Source: JAFIFT01 sp020051095
Lineage (GTDB): Bacteria > Pseudomonadota > Gammaproteobacteria > Legionellales > Legionellaceae
DNA length: 64,000 nucleotides
Assembly: GCF_964199965.1 (NCBI RefSeq)
Contig: NZ_CAXMZT010000004.1
Location: forward strand, 62,001 to 126,000
Direction: 5' to 3'
In this document: one piece after another, positions 8,815-17,279 of the stretch
Position numbering within the stretch: position 1 is the stretch's first letter
How the letters are laid out: each line of letters starts with the position of its first letter
The notes under the pieces: model-generated
Seen by the model: only the letters and a program-made list of their open reading frames with translations
Database searches by the model: none
Told to the model about the DNA's origin: nothing
Made by a program: the position numbers and the translations under genes

Positions 8815-10074
8815 CTACTTCATGTTTTCAATGAGGACATCACCAAACTCAGAAGCACTGACACAGGTTGCATTATCCATCAATCGCTCAAAATCATAGG
8901 TCACTTTACGGCTAGCAATTGCTCCATCCATGCCATGGATGATGAGATCAGCAGCTTCTAACCACCCTAAATGGCGCAACATCATTTCAGCAGAAAGAAT
9001 TAATGAGCCAGGGTTTACCTTGTTTTGGCCAGCATACTTAGGCGCTGTCCCGTGAGTTGCTTCAAAGACAGCCTCATTATCGCCGATGTTAGCGCCGGGG
9101 GCTATACCAATGCCACCGACCTGAGCAGCCAATGCGTCTGAAATATAATCCCCATTTAGATTGAGCGTTGCAATGACAGAATAATCTTCCGGACGTAACA
9201 AGATTTGTTGTAAAAATGCATCGGCGATGACATCTTTAATGATAATCTGCTTACCTGTTTTTGGATTATCAAAAGCCATCCACGGACCGCCTTCAAATAA
9301 CGTCGCCCCAAACTCTTCAGCGGCAAGCTGATAACCCCAGTCTTTAAAGGCACCTTCGGTATATTTCATAATATTACCTTTATGAACTAAGGTGACTGAG
9401 TCCCGATCATTATCGATAGCATATTGAATAGCAGCTCTCACTAAGCGAGTGGTTCCTTGTTTCGAAACTGGCTTAATGCCGATACCACAGTTTTGTGGGA
9501 ATCGGATATTGGTGACGCCCATCTCACCCGTTAGATAGCGAATTAATTTATCAGCTTCCGGCGTGCCGGCTTTCCATTCAATACCAGCGTATATATCTTC
9601 TGAATTTTCACGGAAGATAACCATGTCTGTTTTTTCGGGCGCCTTCACAGGGCTAGGAACCCCTTGAAAATAACGCACCGGGCGCAAGCAGGTATATAAA
9701 TCCAATTTTTGTCGAATGGCCACATTCAACGAACGAATACCGCCACCAACTGGCGTAGTTAAGGGCCCTTTAATGGCAACAGCGTATTCCCGAATAGCAT
9801 CGAGTGTTTCATCCGGTAACCATTGATCGTCGCCATAAACAGTCGTTGCTTTTTCGCCGGCATAAATTTCCATCCAAGCGATCTTCCGCTTTCCGCCATA
9901 TGCTTTTGCAACAGCGGCGTCGACTACTTTTTTCATAACCGGGGTCACATCAACACCGATACCATCCCCTTCGATATAAGGTATGATTGGCTGGTCAGGA
10001 ACAGACAAAGATAAGTCTGCATTCACTTTGATAGCTTGCCCTGTCGCCGGGATGGTGATTTTATCGTAAGACAT
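8815..10074 (-). CDS. icd: NADP-dependent isocitrate dehydrogenase
   Basis: Icd oxidatively decarboxylates isocitrate to 2-oxoglutarate in the TCA cycle. The 419 aa protein is of the E. coli type. It shows the substrate and phosphorylation-loop segment FRENSEDIYAGIEWKAGT (its Ser is the AceK target in E. coli), the KGNIMKYTEGAFKDWGY segment with an active-site lysine and tyrosine, and the C-terminal nucleotide-binding ATHGTAPKYAGQNKVNPGS. It is monocistronic. The gap upstream to rluE contains a full family A repeat element. Confidence 0.97.
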   Translation of the reverse strand: MSYDKITIPATGQAIKVNADLSLSVPDQPIIPYIEGDGIGVDVTPVMKKVVDAAVAKAYGGKRKIAWMEIYAGEKATTVYGDDQWLPDETLDAIREYAVAIKGPLTTPVGGGIRSLNVAIRQKLDLYTCLRPVRYFQGVPSPVKAPEKTDMVIFRENSEDIYAGIEWKAGTPEADKLIRYLTGEMGVTNIRFPQNCGIGIKPVSKQGTTRLVRAAIQYAIDNDRDSVTLVHKGNIMKYTEGAFKDWGYQLAAEEFGATLFEGGPWMAFDNPKTGKQIIIKDVIADAFLQQILLRPEDYSVIATLNLNGDYISDALAAQVGGIGIAPGANIGDNEAVFEATHGTAPKYAGQNKVNPGSLILSAEMMLRHLGWLEAADLIIHGMDGAIASRKVTYDFERLMDNATCVSASEFGDVLIENMK

Positions 10075-10165
10075 AGAACTCTCCGCACTAAAAAATTTGA
10101 TCGGGTCAATATACCATGAGCTAGCCTATATTGCATCAATCAATGTGTATACCCGATTTATTTGA

Positions 10166-10369
10166 CGTGAACGTTTGCGTTTTTCGTCTGCATTACCGAA
10201 AAACCTTAGCTCCAGCAATAAATTTTGATTAATATAGTAATAATTGAATGTATTCTGAATTGTTATTTTAAGATTGGAGCAGTAAATATTTTTTTATCTG
10301 ATTTTTAACCATTAATCTTATCGTAGGCAATTGCTTCGGTAACGCAGACGAAAAACGCAAACGTTCACG
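10166..10369. mobile_element. MITE-like element, family A, full copy 1 (204 bp)
   Basis: 35-bp terminal inverted repeats (10166-10200 and 10335-10369; outer part CGTGAACGTTTGCGTT) match at 34 of 35 positions. The AT-rich interior of about 134 bp has no credible gene. The ends contain an internal direct motif related to GCGTTACCG. Other copies or ends of the family are at 32658-32693, 38552-38585, 43993-44184 and 50241-50255. No transposase of matching ends is in the window. Confidence 0.8.
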
Positions 10370-10429
10370 AATAAGTCTATATATTTCTTGCATTGGTCGT
10401 AGAACGGGGCTTTCTCTCCTTTTTTGTCG

Positions 10430-10435
10430 TATAAT
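10430..10435 (+). promoter_or_regulatory. -10 box (TATAAT) before rluE
   Basis: A consensus TATAAT lies 34 bp upstream of the ATG at 10469. A transcription start near 10442 would leave a leader of about 27 nt. No convincing -35 box is seen at 16-18 bp spacing, so the promoter is only probable. Its position argues against the upstream TTG start at 10424. Confidence 0.35.
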
Positions 10436-10468
10436 ACTATCACTGTTATTCATACATTAGCATCCTCC

Positions 10469-10999
10469 ATGGCGGATATTATTTTACTTAACAAGCCCTT
10501 TGGCTTTCTTAGCCAATTTAGTGGTGAACCATCTGATAAGACGTTAGCGCAGCTTATTCAAAATCAACCCGGGTTTTATCCAGCGGGTCGCCTCGATAAA
10601 AAGAGTGAAGGATTATTGTTACTCACTAATGATGGACGACTTCAGAATCAACTTTCACACCCAAAATTTGGCAAATTCAAACGCTATTGGGTGCAGGTTG
10701 AGGGAGAAATTAGCAGCGAACAATTAGACCCTTTAATCCACGGCTTAGCCCCCTTTTTACCCGCGCAGTGTCAGCCCATTTCACCGCCACCACTTTGGCC
10801 AAGAAACCCACCCATTCGCGAGAGAAAAACCATTCCAACAAGCTGGATTGATATCCGCATACAAGAAGGAAAAAACCACCAAATTCGACATATGACAGCA
10901 GCCATTGGTTTTCCGACCCTACGGTTAGTAAGATATCAAATAGGCGATTATAAACTAGGAACGCTTCAACCTGGGGAATGGCGAAAAATAAGTGATTGA
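10469..10999 (+). CDS. rluE: 23S rRNA pseudouridine synthase RluE
   Basis: The enzyme converts a specific 23S rRNA uridine (U2457 in E. coli) to pseudouridine. The RsuA/RluB/E/F family catalytic motif GRLDKKSEGLLLLTNDG is present, with the catalytic Asp in RLD, along with the C-terminal EGKNHQIRHMTAAIGFPTLRL segment. The S4-like domain is absent, as expected for RluE. I chose ATG 10469 (MADIILLNKPFG, 176 aa) because it begins directly at the conserved first strand. The frame is open back to a TTG at 10424, but that overlaps a TATAAT box. It ends 2 bp from the convergent mreD stop. Confidence 0.88.
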   Translation: MADIILLNKPFGFLSQFSGEPSDKTLAQLIQNQPGFYPAGRLDKKSEGLLLLTNDGRLQNQLSHPKFGKFKRYWVQVEGEISSEQLDPLIHGLAPFLPAQCQPISPPPLWPRNPPIRERKTIPTSWIDIRIQEGKNHQIRHMTAAIGFPTLRLVRYQIGDYKLGTLQPGEWRKISD

Positions 11000-11001
11000 T
11001 T

Positions 11002-11466
11002 TTAAGCCATTATTCTTTTCGGACCAAAATACAAATGCACTAAAGGCCAGCAAGCAGCGGAACTTAACGCCCCTAAGAACAGGGGTGTCCAAGCAATGGT
11101 ATTACTAAACAACCAACCGATTAGAGCGAATAGCGAGTTATTCAGTAACACTAAGAAAAAGATGATCAAAAACTGTTGGGGCTCGGGAAAAAATTGAAAT
11201 CGCATTGAACGCTTAAACATCACCAGACAAGTGATTAACACGGGTAATGCATTTTGGCCAAGCACATTGGCGTGCATCACATCCAGTAATAAACAAACAA
11301 ACAATAGCAGGGACACATATAAATAAGCATTTGCAAACAGCTGCAGGTATAGAAAGATTAGCAAAACAAATTGTGGTCGAAGCGGTGCAATAATTTCAGG
11401 TAACGGAAAAATAGAGATTGTCACTGCAAATAGCAACGCTAGGGCAATACGCTGAACAAAACTCAT
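11002..11466 (-). CDS. mreD: Rod shape-determining protein MreD
   Basis: MreD is an inner-membrane component of the elongasome that directs lateral-wall peptidoglycan synthesis with MreB, MreC, RodA and PBP2. The 154 aa protein is almost wholly hydrophobic, with about five membrane segments, the usual MreD pattern. It is the last gene of mreB-mreC-mreD and overlaps mreC by 4 bp (ATGA-type junction). Confidence 0.92.
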   Translation of the reverse strand: MSFVQRIALALLFAVTISIFPLPEIIAPLRPQFVLLIFLYLQLFANAYLYVSLLLFVCLLLDVMHANVLGQNALPVLITCLVMFKRSMRFQFFPEPQQFLIIFFLVLLNNSLFALIGWLFSNTIAWTPLFLGALSSAACWPLVHLYFGPKRIMA

Positions 11467-12383
11467 TGATCCTCCTGTCTTTTTGATCGGTCAAGACGAT
11501 TCTTAATTTGTTCATTTATCAATTCTTGCTCTTCACTGGGAGAGATAATTAAAACTAAACGATCACGGTTTAGATTCGCCATCGGTTTCACACTCACTTG
11601 ATAAAACCCTTCACCCGGCATCTCGACAACTTGCTCGACCTTCCCAACTGGCAATCCCGAAGGATACCGCCCTCCTAATCCGGACGTAACAAGAAGATCC
11701 CCTGGCGAAATCGCAGCTGTTTGTGGAAGGTTTAATAATAACAGCTGGCTGATATCATTTTTTCCCACCAATATCGCCCGTTGGCCTGTTTTATTATTAA
11801 CGACAGAAATAGCAGATTTAGCATCCGAAATCATTAAAACGGTACTGGTTGCATAGCCCACATCAATAACCTGCCCAACCACGCCCTTGGCATCAATCAC
11901 AGGCCAGCCAACGGCAATACCATCTCGTTTGCCCTTATTGGTGATAAATATTTGACGCGTGGTATTGGTATACACGGCCATGATGCTGGCAGCGACTGCC
12001 AATCCTTCATTTTGGTGAGCACTCGCTAGCAAGGCTTTTAACTGTTGATTTTCTTCTTGAAGGGCCATCATTTTTTGAAGCTTTGCATCGAGTAAGGTCT
12101 GCTGATAGCGCAAGCGCATATTTTCTTGGATTAAATCGGTTTTTGCTGTCACTAATGCTTGCACCCATTCAGCAACGCTAAAAGGGTAATCAACCAATTT
12201 TTGCAAAGGATACACAAGGTAGGACGCATAATAGCGAATGCTATCGAGATAATGGTATCGATAATCCATCACCATGGTAGAAATCGCCAGCATAATCGAA
12301 AAAATTAATGCTGGCAAAGTTTGCTTATCAGCAACAAAAAGTCGCCGTTGATGTTTATTCAGTTGAGAGGAAATCACCGCCAC
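11463..12383 (-). CDS. mreC: Rod shape-determining protein MreC
   Basis: MreC links the MreB filament to periplasmic wall synthases. The 306 aa protein has a short cytoplasmic tail, one membrane helix (about 23-42), a coiled coil (about 80-120) and the beta-barrel MreC domain (YTNTTRQIFITNKGKRDGI, and VTSGLGGRYPSGLPVGKV). The start is a GTG at 12383, so the gene overlaps the end of mreB by 29 bp, indicating translational coupling. The C-terminus is charged and Gln-rich. Confidence 0.94.
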   Translation of the reverse strand: MAVISSQLNKHQRRLFVADKQTLPALIFSIMLAISTMVMDYRYHYLDSIRYYASYLVYPLQKLVDYPFSVAEWVQALVTAKTDLIQENMRLRYQQTLLDAKLQKMMALQEENQQLKALLASAHQNEGLAVAASIMAVYTNTTRQIFITNKGKRDGIAVGWPVIDAKGVVGQVIDVGYATSTVLMISDAKSAISVVNNKTGQRAILVGKNDISQLLLLNLPQTAAISPGDLLVTSGLGGRYPSGLPVGKVEQVVEMPGEGFYQVSVKPMANLNRDRLVLIISPSEEQELINEQIKNRLDRSKRQEDQ

Positions 12384-13392
12384 GCAAGTCCATGGTTTCT
12401 AATGCTTTACCACCACCACGTGCAACACAAGTCAGTGGATCTTCAGCAATCAGTACTGGCAGGCCAGTCTCTTCCATTAGCAAGGTGTCCATATTTTTTA
12501 ATAAGGCTCCACCACCGGTTAAAACCATCCCCCGCTCCGCTATATCAGCGGCTAATTCAGGAGGGGCTAATTCTAATGCGGCACGTACCGCTGCAACAAT
12601 GCCAGACAAAGGCTCCTGTAATGCTTCAAGAATCTCTGCACTGGTTAGGTTAAATGAGCGAGGAACGCCTTCTGCCAAATTGCGACCACGCACTTCAATT
12701 TCATACAAATCTCTCGTTGGGAAGGCCGATCCAACTTCATGTTTGATTCGCTCTGCAGTTGTTTCACCGATTAAGGTTCCATAATTTCGACGAACATACG
12801 CTGCAATTGCATCATCGAATTTGTCACCACCAATACGAACGGATTGATGATAAACAATACCACTTAAGGAGATAATAGCGACTTCCGTGGTTCCACCACC
12901 AATATCAACCACCATTGAACCGCTTGCCTCTTCGACTGGCATGCCAGAACCTAAAGCGGCTGCCATGGGCTCCTCAATCAAAAAGACTTCGCGTGCGCCT
13001 GCACCCATCGCAGATTCTCTAATCGCCCGCCGCTCCACTTGCGTTGACCCGCAAGGGACGCATACTAATACTCTTGGTGACGGTCGTAAGAATCGATTCT
13101 CATGCACTTTGTGGATGAAATGTTGCAACATTTTTTCAGTGACATGAAAATCGGCAATCACGCCATCTTTCATGGGGCGAATTGCATTGATATTTCCAGG
13201 GGTCCGGCCTAACATTCGCTTTGCTTCCAACCCAACAGCCGCCACCCTCTTTTGGCCTGACTCATTGCGAAGAGCCACGACAGAGGGTTCATTCAAGACT
13301 ATGCCCTTATCCCGAACATAAATCAACGTATTCGCTGTTCCTAAATCAATCGAAAGGTCGTTGGAGAAAGCACCCCTTAGTTTTCTAAGCAT
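12355..13392 (-). CDS. mreB: Rod shape-determining protein MreB (actin homologue)
   Basis: MreB forms the membrane-bound actin-like filaments that organise cell-wall elongation in rods. The 345 aa protein begins with the amphipathic membrane-binding N-terminus (MLRKLRGAFSNDLSIDLGTA). It has phosphate-binding loop 1 (DLGTANTLIYV), phosphate loop 2 (VVDIGGGTTEVAIISL) and the adenosine motif (GMVLTGGGALLKNMD). Length and motifs are fully typical. It is the first gene of mreBCD, and its promoter must lie in the 170-bp divergent gap shared with the GGDEF/EAL gene. Confidence 0.97.
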   Translation of the reverse strand: MLRKLRGAFSNDLSIDLGTANTLIYVRDKGIVLNEPSVVALRNESGQKRVAAVGLEAKRMLGRTPGNINAIRPMKDGVIADFHVTEKMLQHFIHKVHENRFLRPSPRVLVCVPCGSTQVERRAIRESAMGAGAREVFLIEEPMAAALGSGMPVEEASGSMVVDIGGGTTEVAIISLSGIVYHQSVRIGGDKFDDAIAAYVRRNYGTLIGETTAERIKHEVGSAFPTRDLYEIEVRGRNLAEGVPRSFNLTSAEILEALQEPLSGIVAAVRAALELAPPELAADIAERGMVLTGGGALLKNMDTLLMEETGLPVLIAEDPLTCVARGGGKALETMDLRGGDFLSTE

Positions 13393-13562
13393 GGTAAATC
13401 GTCCTAAGAATAAATATATGCAATACTCTAACTCATCTACATGGAAAAATCGATAGTTTTTTATCCTTAAAGCGTGACTGCAAGTGATTGAAAATTTTAA
13501 TTTGCTTTTCTATACATTCTTGCCAATAATTAATAGTGAAGCTCGCTAAAAATGAAATAACC

Positions 13563-15200
13563 ATGGATGAAAACTACAAGCATCAATCAAATCTTATTCG
13601 GTACCAACTGTTACGCGCCCGGGTCAATAAATACACCCTACTTGGATTGATCTTATCATTGATTTCTATATTAATCGCATCCCTGATTGTGTCTTGGCAA
13701 CTCACAGGACATATCACGTTAGAGGGGATCATCCTTGCACATAAAACAAATCCAGCCTTATGGTTTCTCGACATCACCCCTTTTATGTTCACATACTGGG
13801 GTCAACGTTTCTTTTATAGCTTGGTGTGGGAAGCTGATTCGATTATCGAAACCAGTACGAACAAGTTCGAACAATTCACCAAAGAGCTAGAAAATAAACT
13901 TAAAATGTCGTCCATGTTTGACAAAATAACAGGCCTACCGAACCAGGACTATCTCCTCCAGTATTGTGAAAAAGCCGCCGCCGCTTGTGATGAAGACGAT
14001 TCAATTTTATTTTTAGTGGTAGCCGTTAGTAATTTACAATTTATCCAATTTCATAAATCCGGTTCGGATGTGGCTAATAGTTTAAGGATATTTTCCGATC
14101 ACCTAACCAAAGCTGTCCAACAACCAACCGTGGCCGCGCTATCTTCCGAGCTCCCCTTCATTGCAAGGCTTTACAGCAATGATTTTGCGATAGTTATTCC
14201 TCGATATAATAATTTCGCCCCCCATGAAGAGGTTTTGAAGAAGCTGAGCACTTTGTTTTCTTTGAATGAAAAAGACGATGAACAAATCATTAAATATAAC
14301 CCAATTATCGGGGCAACGATTTATCCCAATATTAGTAAAGAGCCAACCTCTCTCATCAGCCATGGCTTAATTGCCATTTCTCAAGCAATTAATCGACATG
14401 AGCAGTATGCGCTTTATGATCCACAATCAACAGAAGCATATCAAGCGCAACCGTTAATTTTAAATGAAGTAAAAAATGCCATTGAAAACCGAGATATACA
14501 AATCTATTTCCAACCCACCTATGATTTTAATACCTTAGAAATTATAGGTGCTGAAGCATTAGTCCGAATTACCAATACTGAATTTGGCATTTTGGATGCT
14601 AGCCAGTTTATTAATATGCTAGAAGGCACATCGCTCATCCAACAATATAGTTATTATGTGTTAGATGTGGCCATCCAACAAATCGCCACATGCCACCAAG
14701 CAGGACATCGTATTTTTATTACCGTCAATTTATCGATTGATGATATCCAGGATACCCGTATCGTTAACTATATTGCCACGTTAATCAAGCAATATAATAT
14801 CGACCCCCACTATCTACATCTTGATTTCAGTGAAAAAGCCATTGTCGCTGATTTCGCAAGAACGCTAAAAACGTTAACGCCTCTTGCCACCATGGGCGTT
14901 GGTATTGCTGTCGATGACTTTTGTAGCGGCTACTCATCATTCGTTTACCTAAATAATCTCCCAATTAACGAGCTAAAAATTGATAAATATTTCGTCATGA
15001 ATATGGAAAGCGATACTGCCAAAATGAGAATGGTCAAAGCCATTGTTGCTCTGGCAGACATTTTTTCAATACGAGTCAGTGCCGAAGGGGTTGAATCAAA
15101 GAATATTGTTGAAAAACTGACATCCATGGGGTGCACCCGTGGCAAAGGCTATTTTTTCTCTGAAGCAGTTTCTAAAGAAGATTTTGAACGCATGCTATAG
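13563..15200 (+). CDS. Membrane-anchored protein with degenerate GGDEF and altered EAL domain
   Basis: EAL domains hydrolyse cyclic di-GMP and GGDEF domains make it. Two membrane helices (about 20-45 and 63-85) precede a GGDEF-like domain whose signature is replaced by YSNDF (204-208), so cyclase activity is unlikely. The EAL domain keeps E331 (EALVR), N389, D451-D452 and K472 and the AEGVES glutamate. However, the LELTE-type acid is Asp at 421 (LDFSE) and the usual QGY glutamine is Lys528 (GKGYFF). It may therefore be a weak phosphodiesterase or a c-di-GMP sensor. A GTG at 13536 is an alternative start. It converges with pilU, 2 bp apart. Confidence 0.85.
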   Translation: MDENYKHQSNLIRYQLLRARVNKYTLLGLILSLISILIASLIVSWQLTGHITLEGIILAHKTNPALWFLDITPFMFTYWGQRFFYSLVWEADSIIETSTNKFEQFTKELENKLKMSSMFDKITGLPNQDYLLQYCEKAAAACDEDDSILFLVVAVSNLQFIQFHKSGSDVANSLRIFSDHLTKAVQQPTVAALSSELPFIARLYSNDFAIVIPRYNNFAPHEEVLKKLSTLFSLNEKDDEQIIKYNPIIGATIYPNISKEPTSLISHGLIAISQAINRHEQYALYDPQSTEAYQAQPLILNEVKNAIENRDIQIYFQPTYDFNTLEIIGAEALVRITNTEFGILDASQFINMLEGTSLIQQYSYYVLDVAIQQIATCHQAGHRIFITVNLSIDDIQDTRIVNYIATLIKQYNIDPHYLHLDFSEKAIVADFARTLKTLTPLATMGVGIAVDDFCSGYSSFVYLNNLPINELKIDKYFVMNMESDTAKMRMVKAIVALADIFSIRVSAEGVESKNIVEKLTSMGCTRGKGYFFSEAVSKEDFERML

Positions 15201-15202
15201 AT

Positions 15203-16318
15203 TTATTGCTCATCCTCTTCTTCAATCTTCAGCTTGCTATCCCCATCCAGGTTTTTGCCTTTTTCGGATAAACGAATTTTTAAGCCGACATTATTTTTCG
15301 AATCGGCAAAACGAATCGCATTTTCTTCTGAGATTTCTCCGGCGAAATACAAATCTAGCAATGCTTGGTCAAAAGTTTGCATGCCCAACTCACGACTTCG
15401 CTCCATGACCTCTTTGATTTCATCAACTTTTCCCTTTTCTATTAAATCCGCAATATAGGGTGAGTTTAACAAAATTTCGACGGCTGGCACCCGTTGATCT
15501 TTAAGGCCAGGTATTAAGCGCAAGGAAATGACTGCTTTTAAGTTGAGGGATAAATCCAGTAATAAATGCTGCTTTGCATCAGAGGGGAAGAAATTAATGA
15601 CGCGCTCCATGGCTTGGTTTGCATTGTTGGCATGCAATGTCGATAAACATAAATGGCCTGTCTCCGCATAAGCAATAGCATGTTTCATTGTATCTCTATC
15701 GCGAATTTCCCCAATTAAAATGACATCAGGGGCCTCGCGCATCGCATTTTTTAGCGCGTTGGCAAAGGAGAGTGTGTCTAATCCTACTTCACGTTGATCC
15801 ACAATCGATTTTTTATGGTGGTGTAAGTATTCTATGGGATCTTCGATGGTTAAAATATGGCTGCGATGGTTTTCGTTTCGAAAATTGATCATCGAGGCAA
15901 GCGTTGTTGATTTACCAGAGCTGGTTGAACCAACTACTAATACCAATCCACGCATTTCCATGATAATTGATTCAAGAATTTTAGGTAATTTCAGCTTTTC
16001 TAGTGACAAAATCTCTTCGCGAATGTATCGAATTACAATGGCTTTTTCACCTCGCTGACGAAAAACATTGATACGAAATCGGCCAATATTGGCGAGTGAT
16101 AGTGCCATATTCAATTCTAAATTTCGTTCAAACTCCACTTTTTGATCATCGGTCAAAAGAGACTCAACCAACTCCGACATTTGTTGTGGTTTCATCGGAG
16201 TTTTGCCAACCGGTGCGATTTGTCCCTCAATTTTGATACTAGGCGGCGCACCCACTGAAAAAAATAAATCAGAGGCGTTTTTATCAACCATCAAACGAAA
16301 AAAGGGCGTTATATCCAT
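15203..16318 (-). CDS. pilU: Type IV pilus retraction ATPase PilU
   Basis: PilU is a hexameric cytoplasmic ATPase that assists PilT in type IV pilus retraction. The 371 aa protein has the PilT/PilU N-terminal PAS-like domain and Walker A GSTSSGKST (130-138). Asp-box and Walker B region residues lie in REAPDVILIGEIRDRDT, and the His box is STLHANNANQA. PilU rather than PilT is indicated by the ending RSRELGMQTFDQALLDLY followed by ADSKNNVGLKIRL. pilT is usually adjacent, but no pilT is seen here. A charged Glu-rich tail ends the protein. Confidence 0.9.
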   Translation of the reverse strand: MDITPFFRLMVDKNASDLFFSVGAPPSIKIEGQIAPVGKTPMKPQQMSELVESLLTDDQKVEFERNLELNMALSLANIGRFRINVFRQRGEKAIVIRYIREEILSLEKLKLPKILESIIMEMRGLVLVVGSTSSGKSTTLASMINFRNENHRSHILTIEDPIEYLHHHKKSIVDQREVGLDTLSFANALKNAMREAPDVILIGEIRDRDTMKHAIAYAETGHLCLSTLHANNANQAMERVINFFPSDAKQHLLLDLSLNLKAVISLRLIPGLKDQRVPAVEILLNSPYIADLIEKGKVDEIKEVMERSRELGMQTFDQALLDLYFAGEISEENAIRFADSKNNVGLKIRLSEKGKNLDGDSKLKIEEEDEQ

Positions 16319-16472
16319 ATCGTTTATCCATTTTTATTTTGGCAATGTCCCTATCGTTTCACGAACAGCAAAACATCGACGCTTTTTGGAGCGTTCTCTA
16401 TAAGTTTAGACATCGTTTTGCTATTGAGCAAATCCAGCTTTTGCAGGACTTCTAAATCACTTGCTTCCTGTT

Positions 16473-16575
16473 CCCTTCTCCCCAGATATGGGGAGAAGAT
16501 GTCCAAAGGGCAGATGATGGGTTGCTGAATCGAAGTTATTATTCTGATGTATAGCCGATTCCGTTTGAGATGCTT
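16473..16575. repeat. Family C repeat, copy 1
   Basis: About 103 bp, starting with the hairpin CTTCTCCCC-AGATAT-GGGGAGAAG, then a conserved GTCCAAAGGGCAGATGATGG segment and a tail ending GTTTGAGATGCTT. Similar copies in the same orientation are at 22609, 31987 and 38656. It fills most of the 307-bp gap before the membrane protein gene. The short minus-strand frame through it (16351-16605) is repeat-derived and is not taken as a gene. Confidence 0.8.
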
Positions 16576-16625
16576 GTGATGCGCTATACTCAAAGTAGAA
16601 TCCATCCAACCAAGCAGGTCATATT

Positions 16626-17210
16626 ATGAGTAAGGAAGATTTAGCGATGCAAATTAGCAATGCTCGCCTGATATGTGCCATTTATTTTGGGCTATTAGCC
16701 GTTGTTGCTACAATCGTTATCGACACGTCCCTATATCTGCTGGGTGTTGAAGAGATGATCCCGATGTTTTGGGCAGTTATTCTTGCCACCGTTACTGCCG
16801 CAAGTTTTGGCGCACTGTTTGGTGAAAAAATCATTCATGTCGAACGTCAACATGCAAGCCGCTCTTTTCAATGGGGTTTTATCATGACCCTCGCCGCTTT
16901 ACCGGTTTACGATTTAGGATTTTTCATTTTAATGCATATGCACCAACCCGAAACCTTCCGTGGTGAGACAGTCGCAGGAATGTTTGGCCTCTATGGCGTA
17001 TTGTTGCTTTATAGTTTCGCGCTCGTTGGCTTATGGCTAGCCATTGTCGCGGGTTTTGCTGCAATGTATCTGCGCTCAAAGCTGGTATATGACATACTCG
17101 ACACCGATGAATATGAAATCAACGCGTCCGTCAAAGGCCATTCTAAAACAGCAGCTAACATGCCAAATGATGAGAAAGGAAGTCACGATTCCACAAAGAA
17201 TTGCGCTTGA
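16626..17210 (+). CDS. Hypothetical four-helix membrane protein
   Basis: The family is not recognised. The 194 aa protein has four predicted membrane helices (about 15-37, 44-64, 84-104 and 118-150), short loops and a charged cytoplasmic tail (about 155-194). A loop between helices 2 and 3 reads GEKIIHVERQHASRSFQW. It lies 69 bp upstream of the nuclease gene on the same strand and may be the first gene of that operon. It is probably an inner-membrane protein; no transport or catalytic motif is visible. Confidence 0.7.
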   Translation: MSKEDLAMQISNARLICAIYFGLLAVVATIVIDTSLYLLGVEEMIPMFWAVILATVTAASFGALFGEKIIHVERQHASRSFQWGFIMTLAALPVYDLGFFILMHMHQPETFRGETVAGMFGLYGVLLLYSFALVGLWLAIVAGFAAMYLRSKLVYDILDTDEYEINASVKGHSKTAANMPNDEKGSHDSTKNCA

Positions 17211-17279
17211 AATTAGTTTACGCCATAATGCTAGGCAGAACTGGAGTTCACACTTCTGAAATACTGCCACAGGCTTTTT

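Noticed and set aside
10424..10468. Upstream TTG start for rluE giving 15 extra residues
   Set aside because: It overlaps a TATAAT box and adds no conserved sequence; ATG 10469 starts at the conserved fold.
12308..13147. Several plus-strand frames inside mreB and mreC
   Set aside because: They are antisense shadows of well-supported genes, with no independent features.
16351..16605. Minus-strand frame of 84 codons upstream of pilU
   Set aside because: Most of it is a family C repeat read backwards; there is no homology or ribosome site, so it is not taken as a gene.
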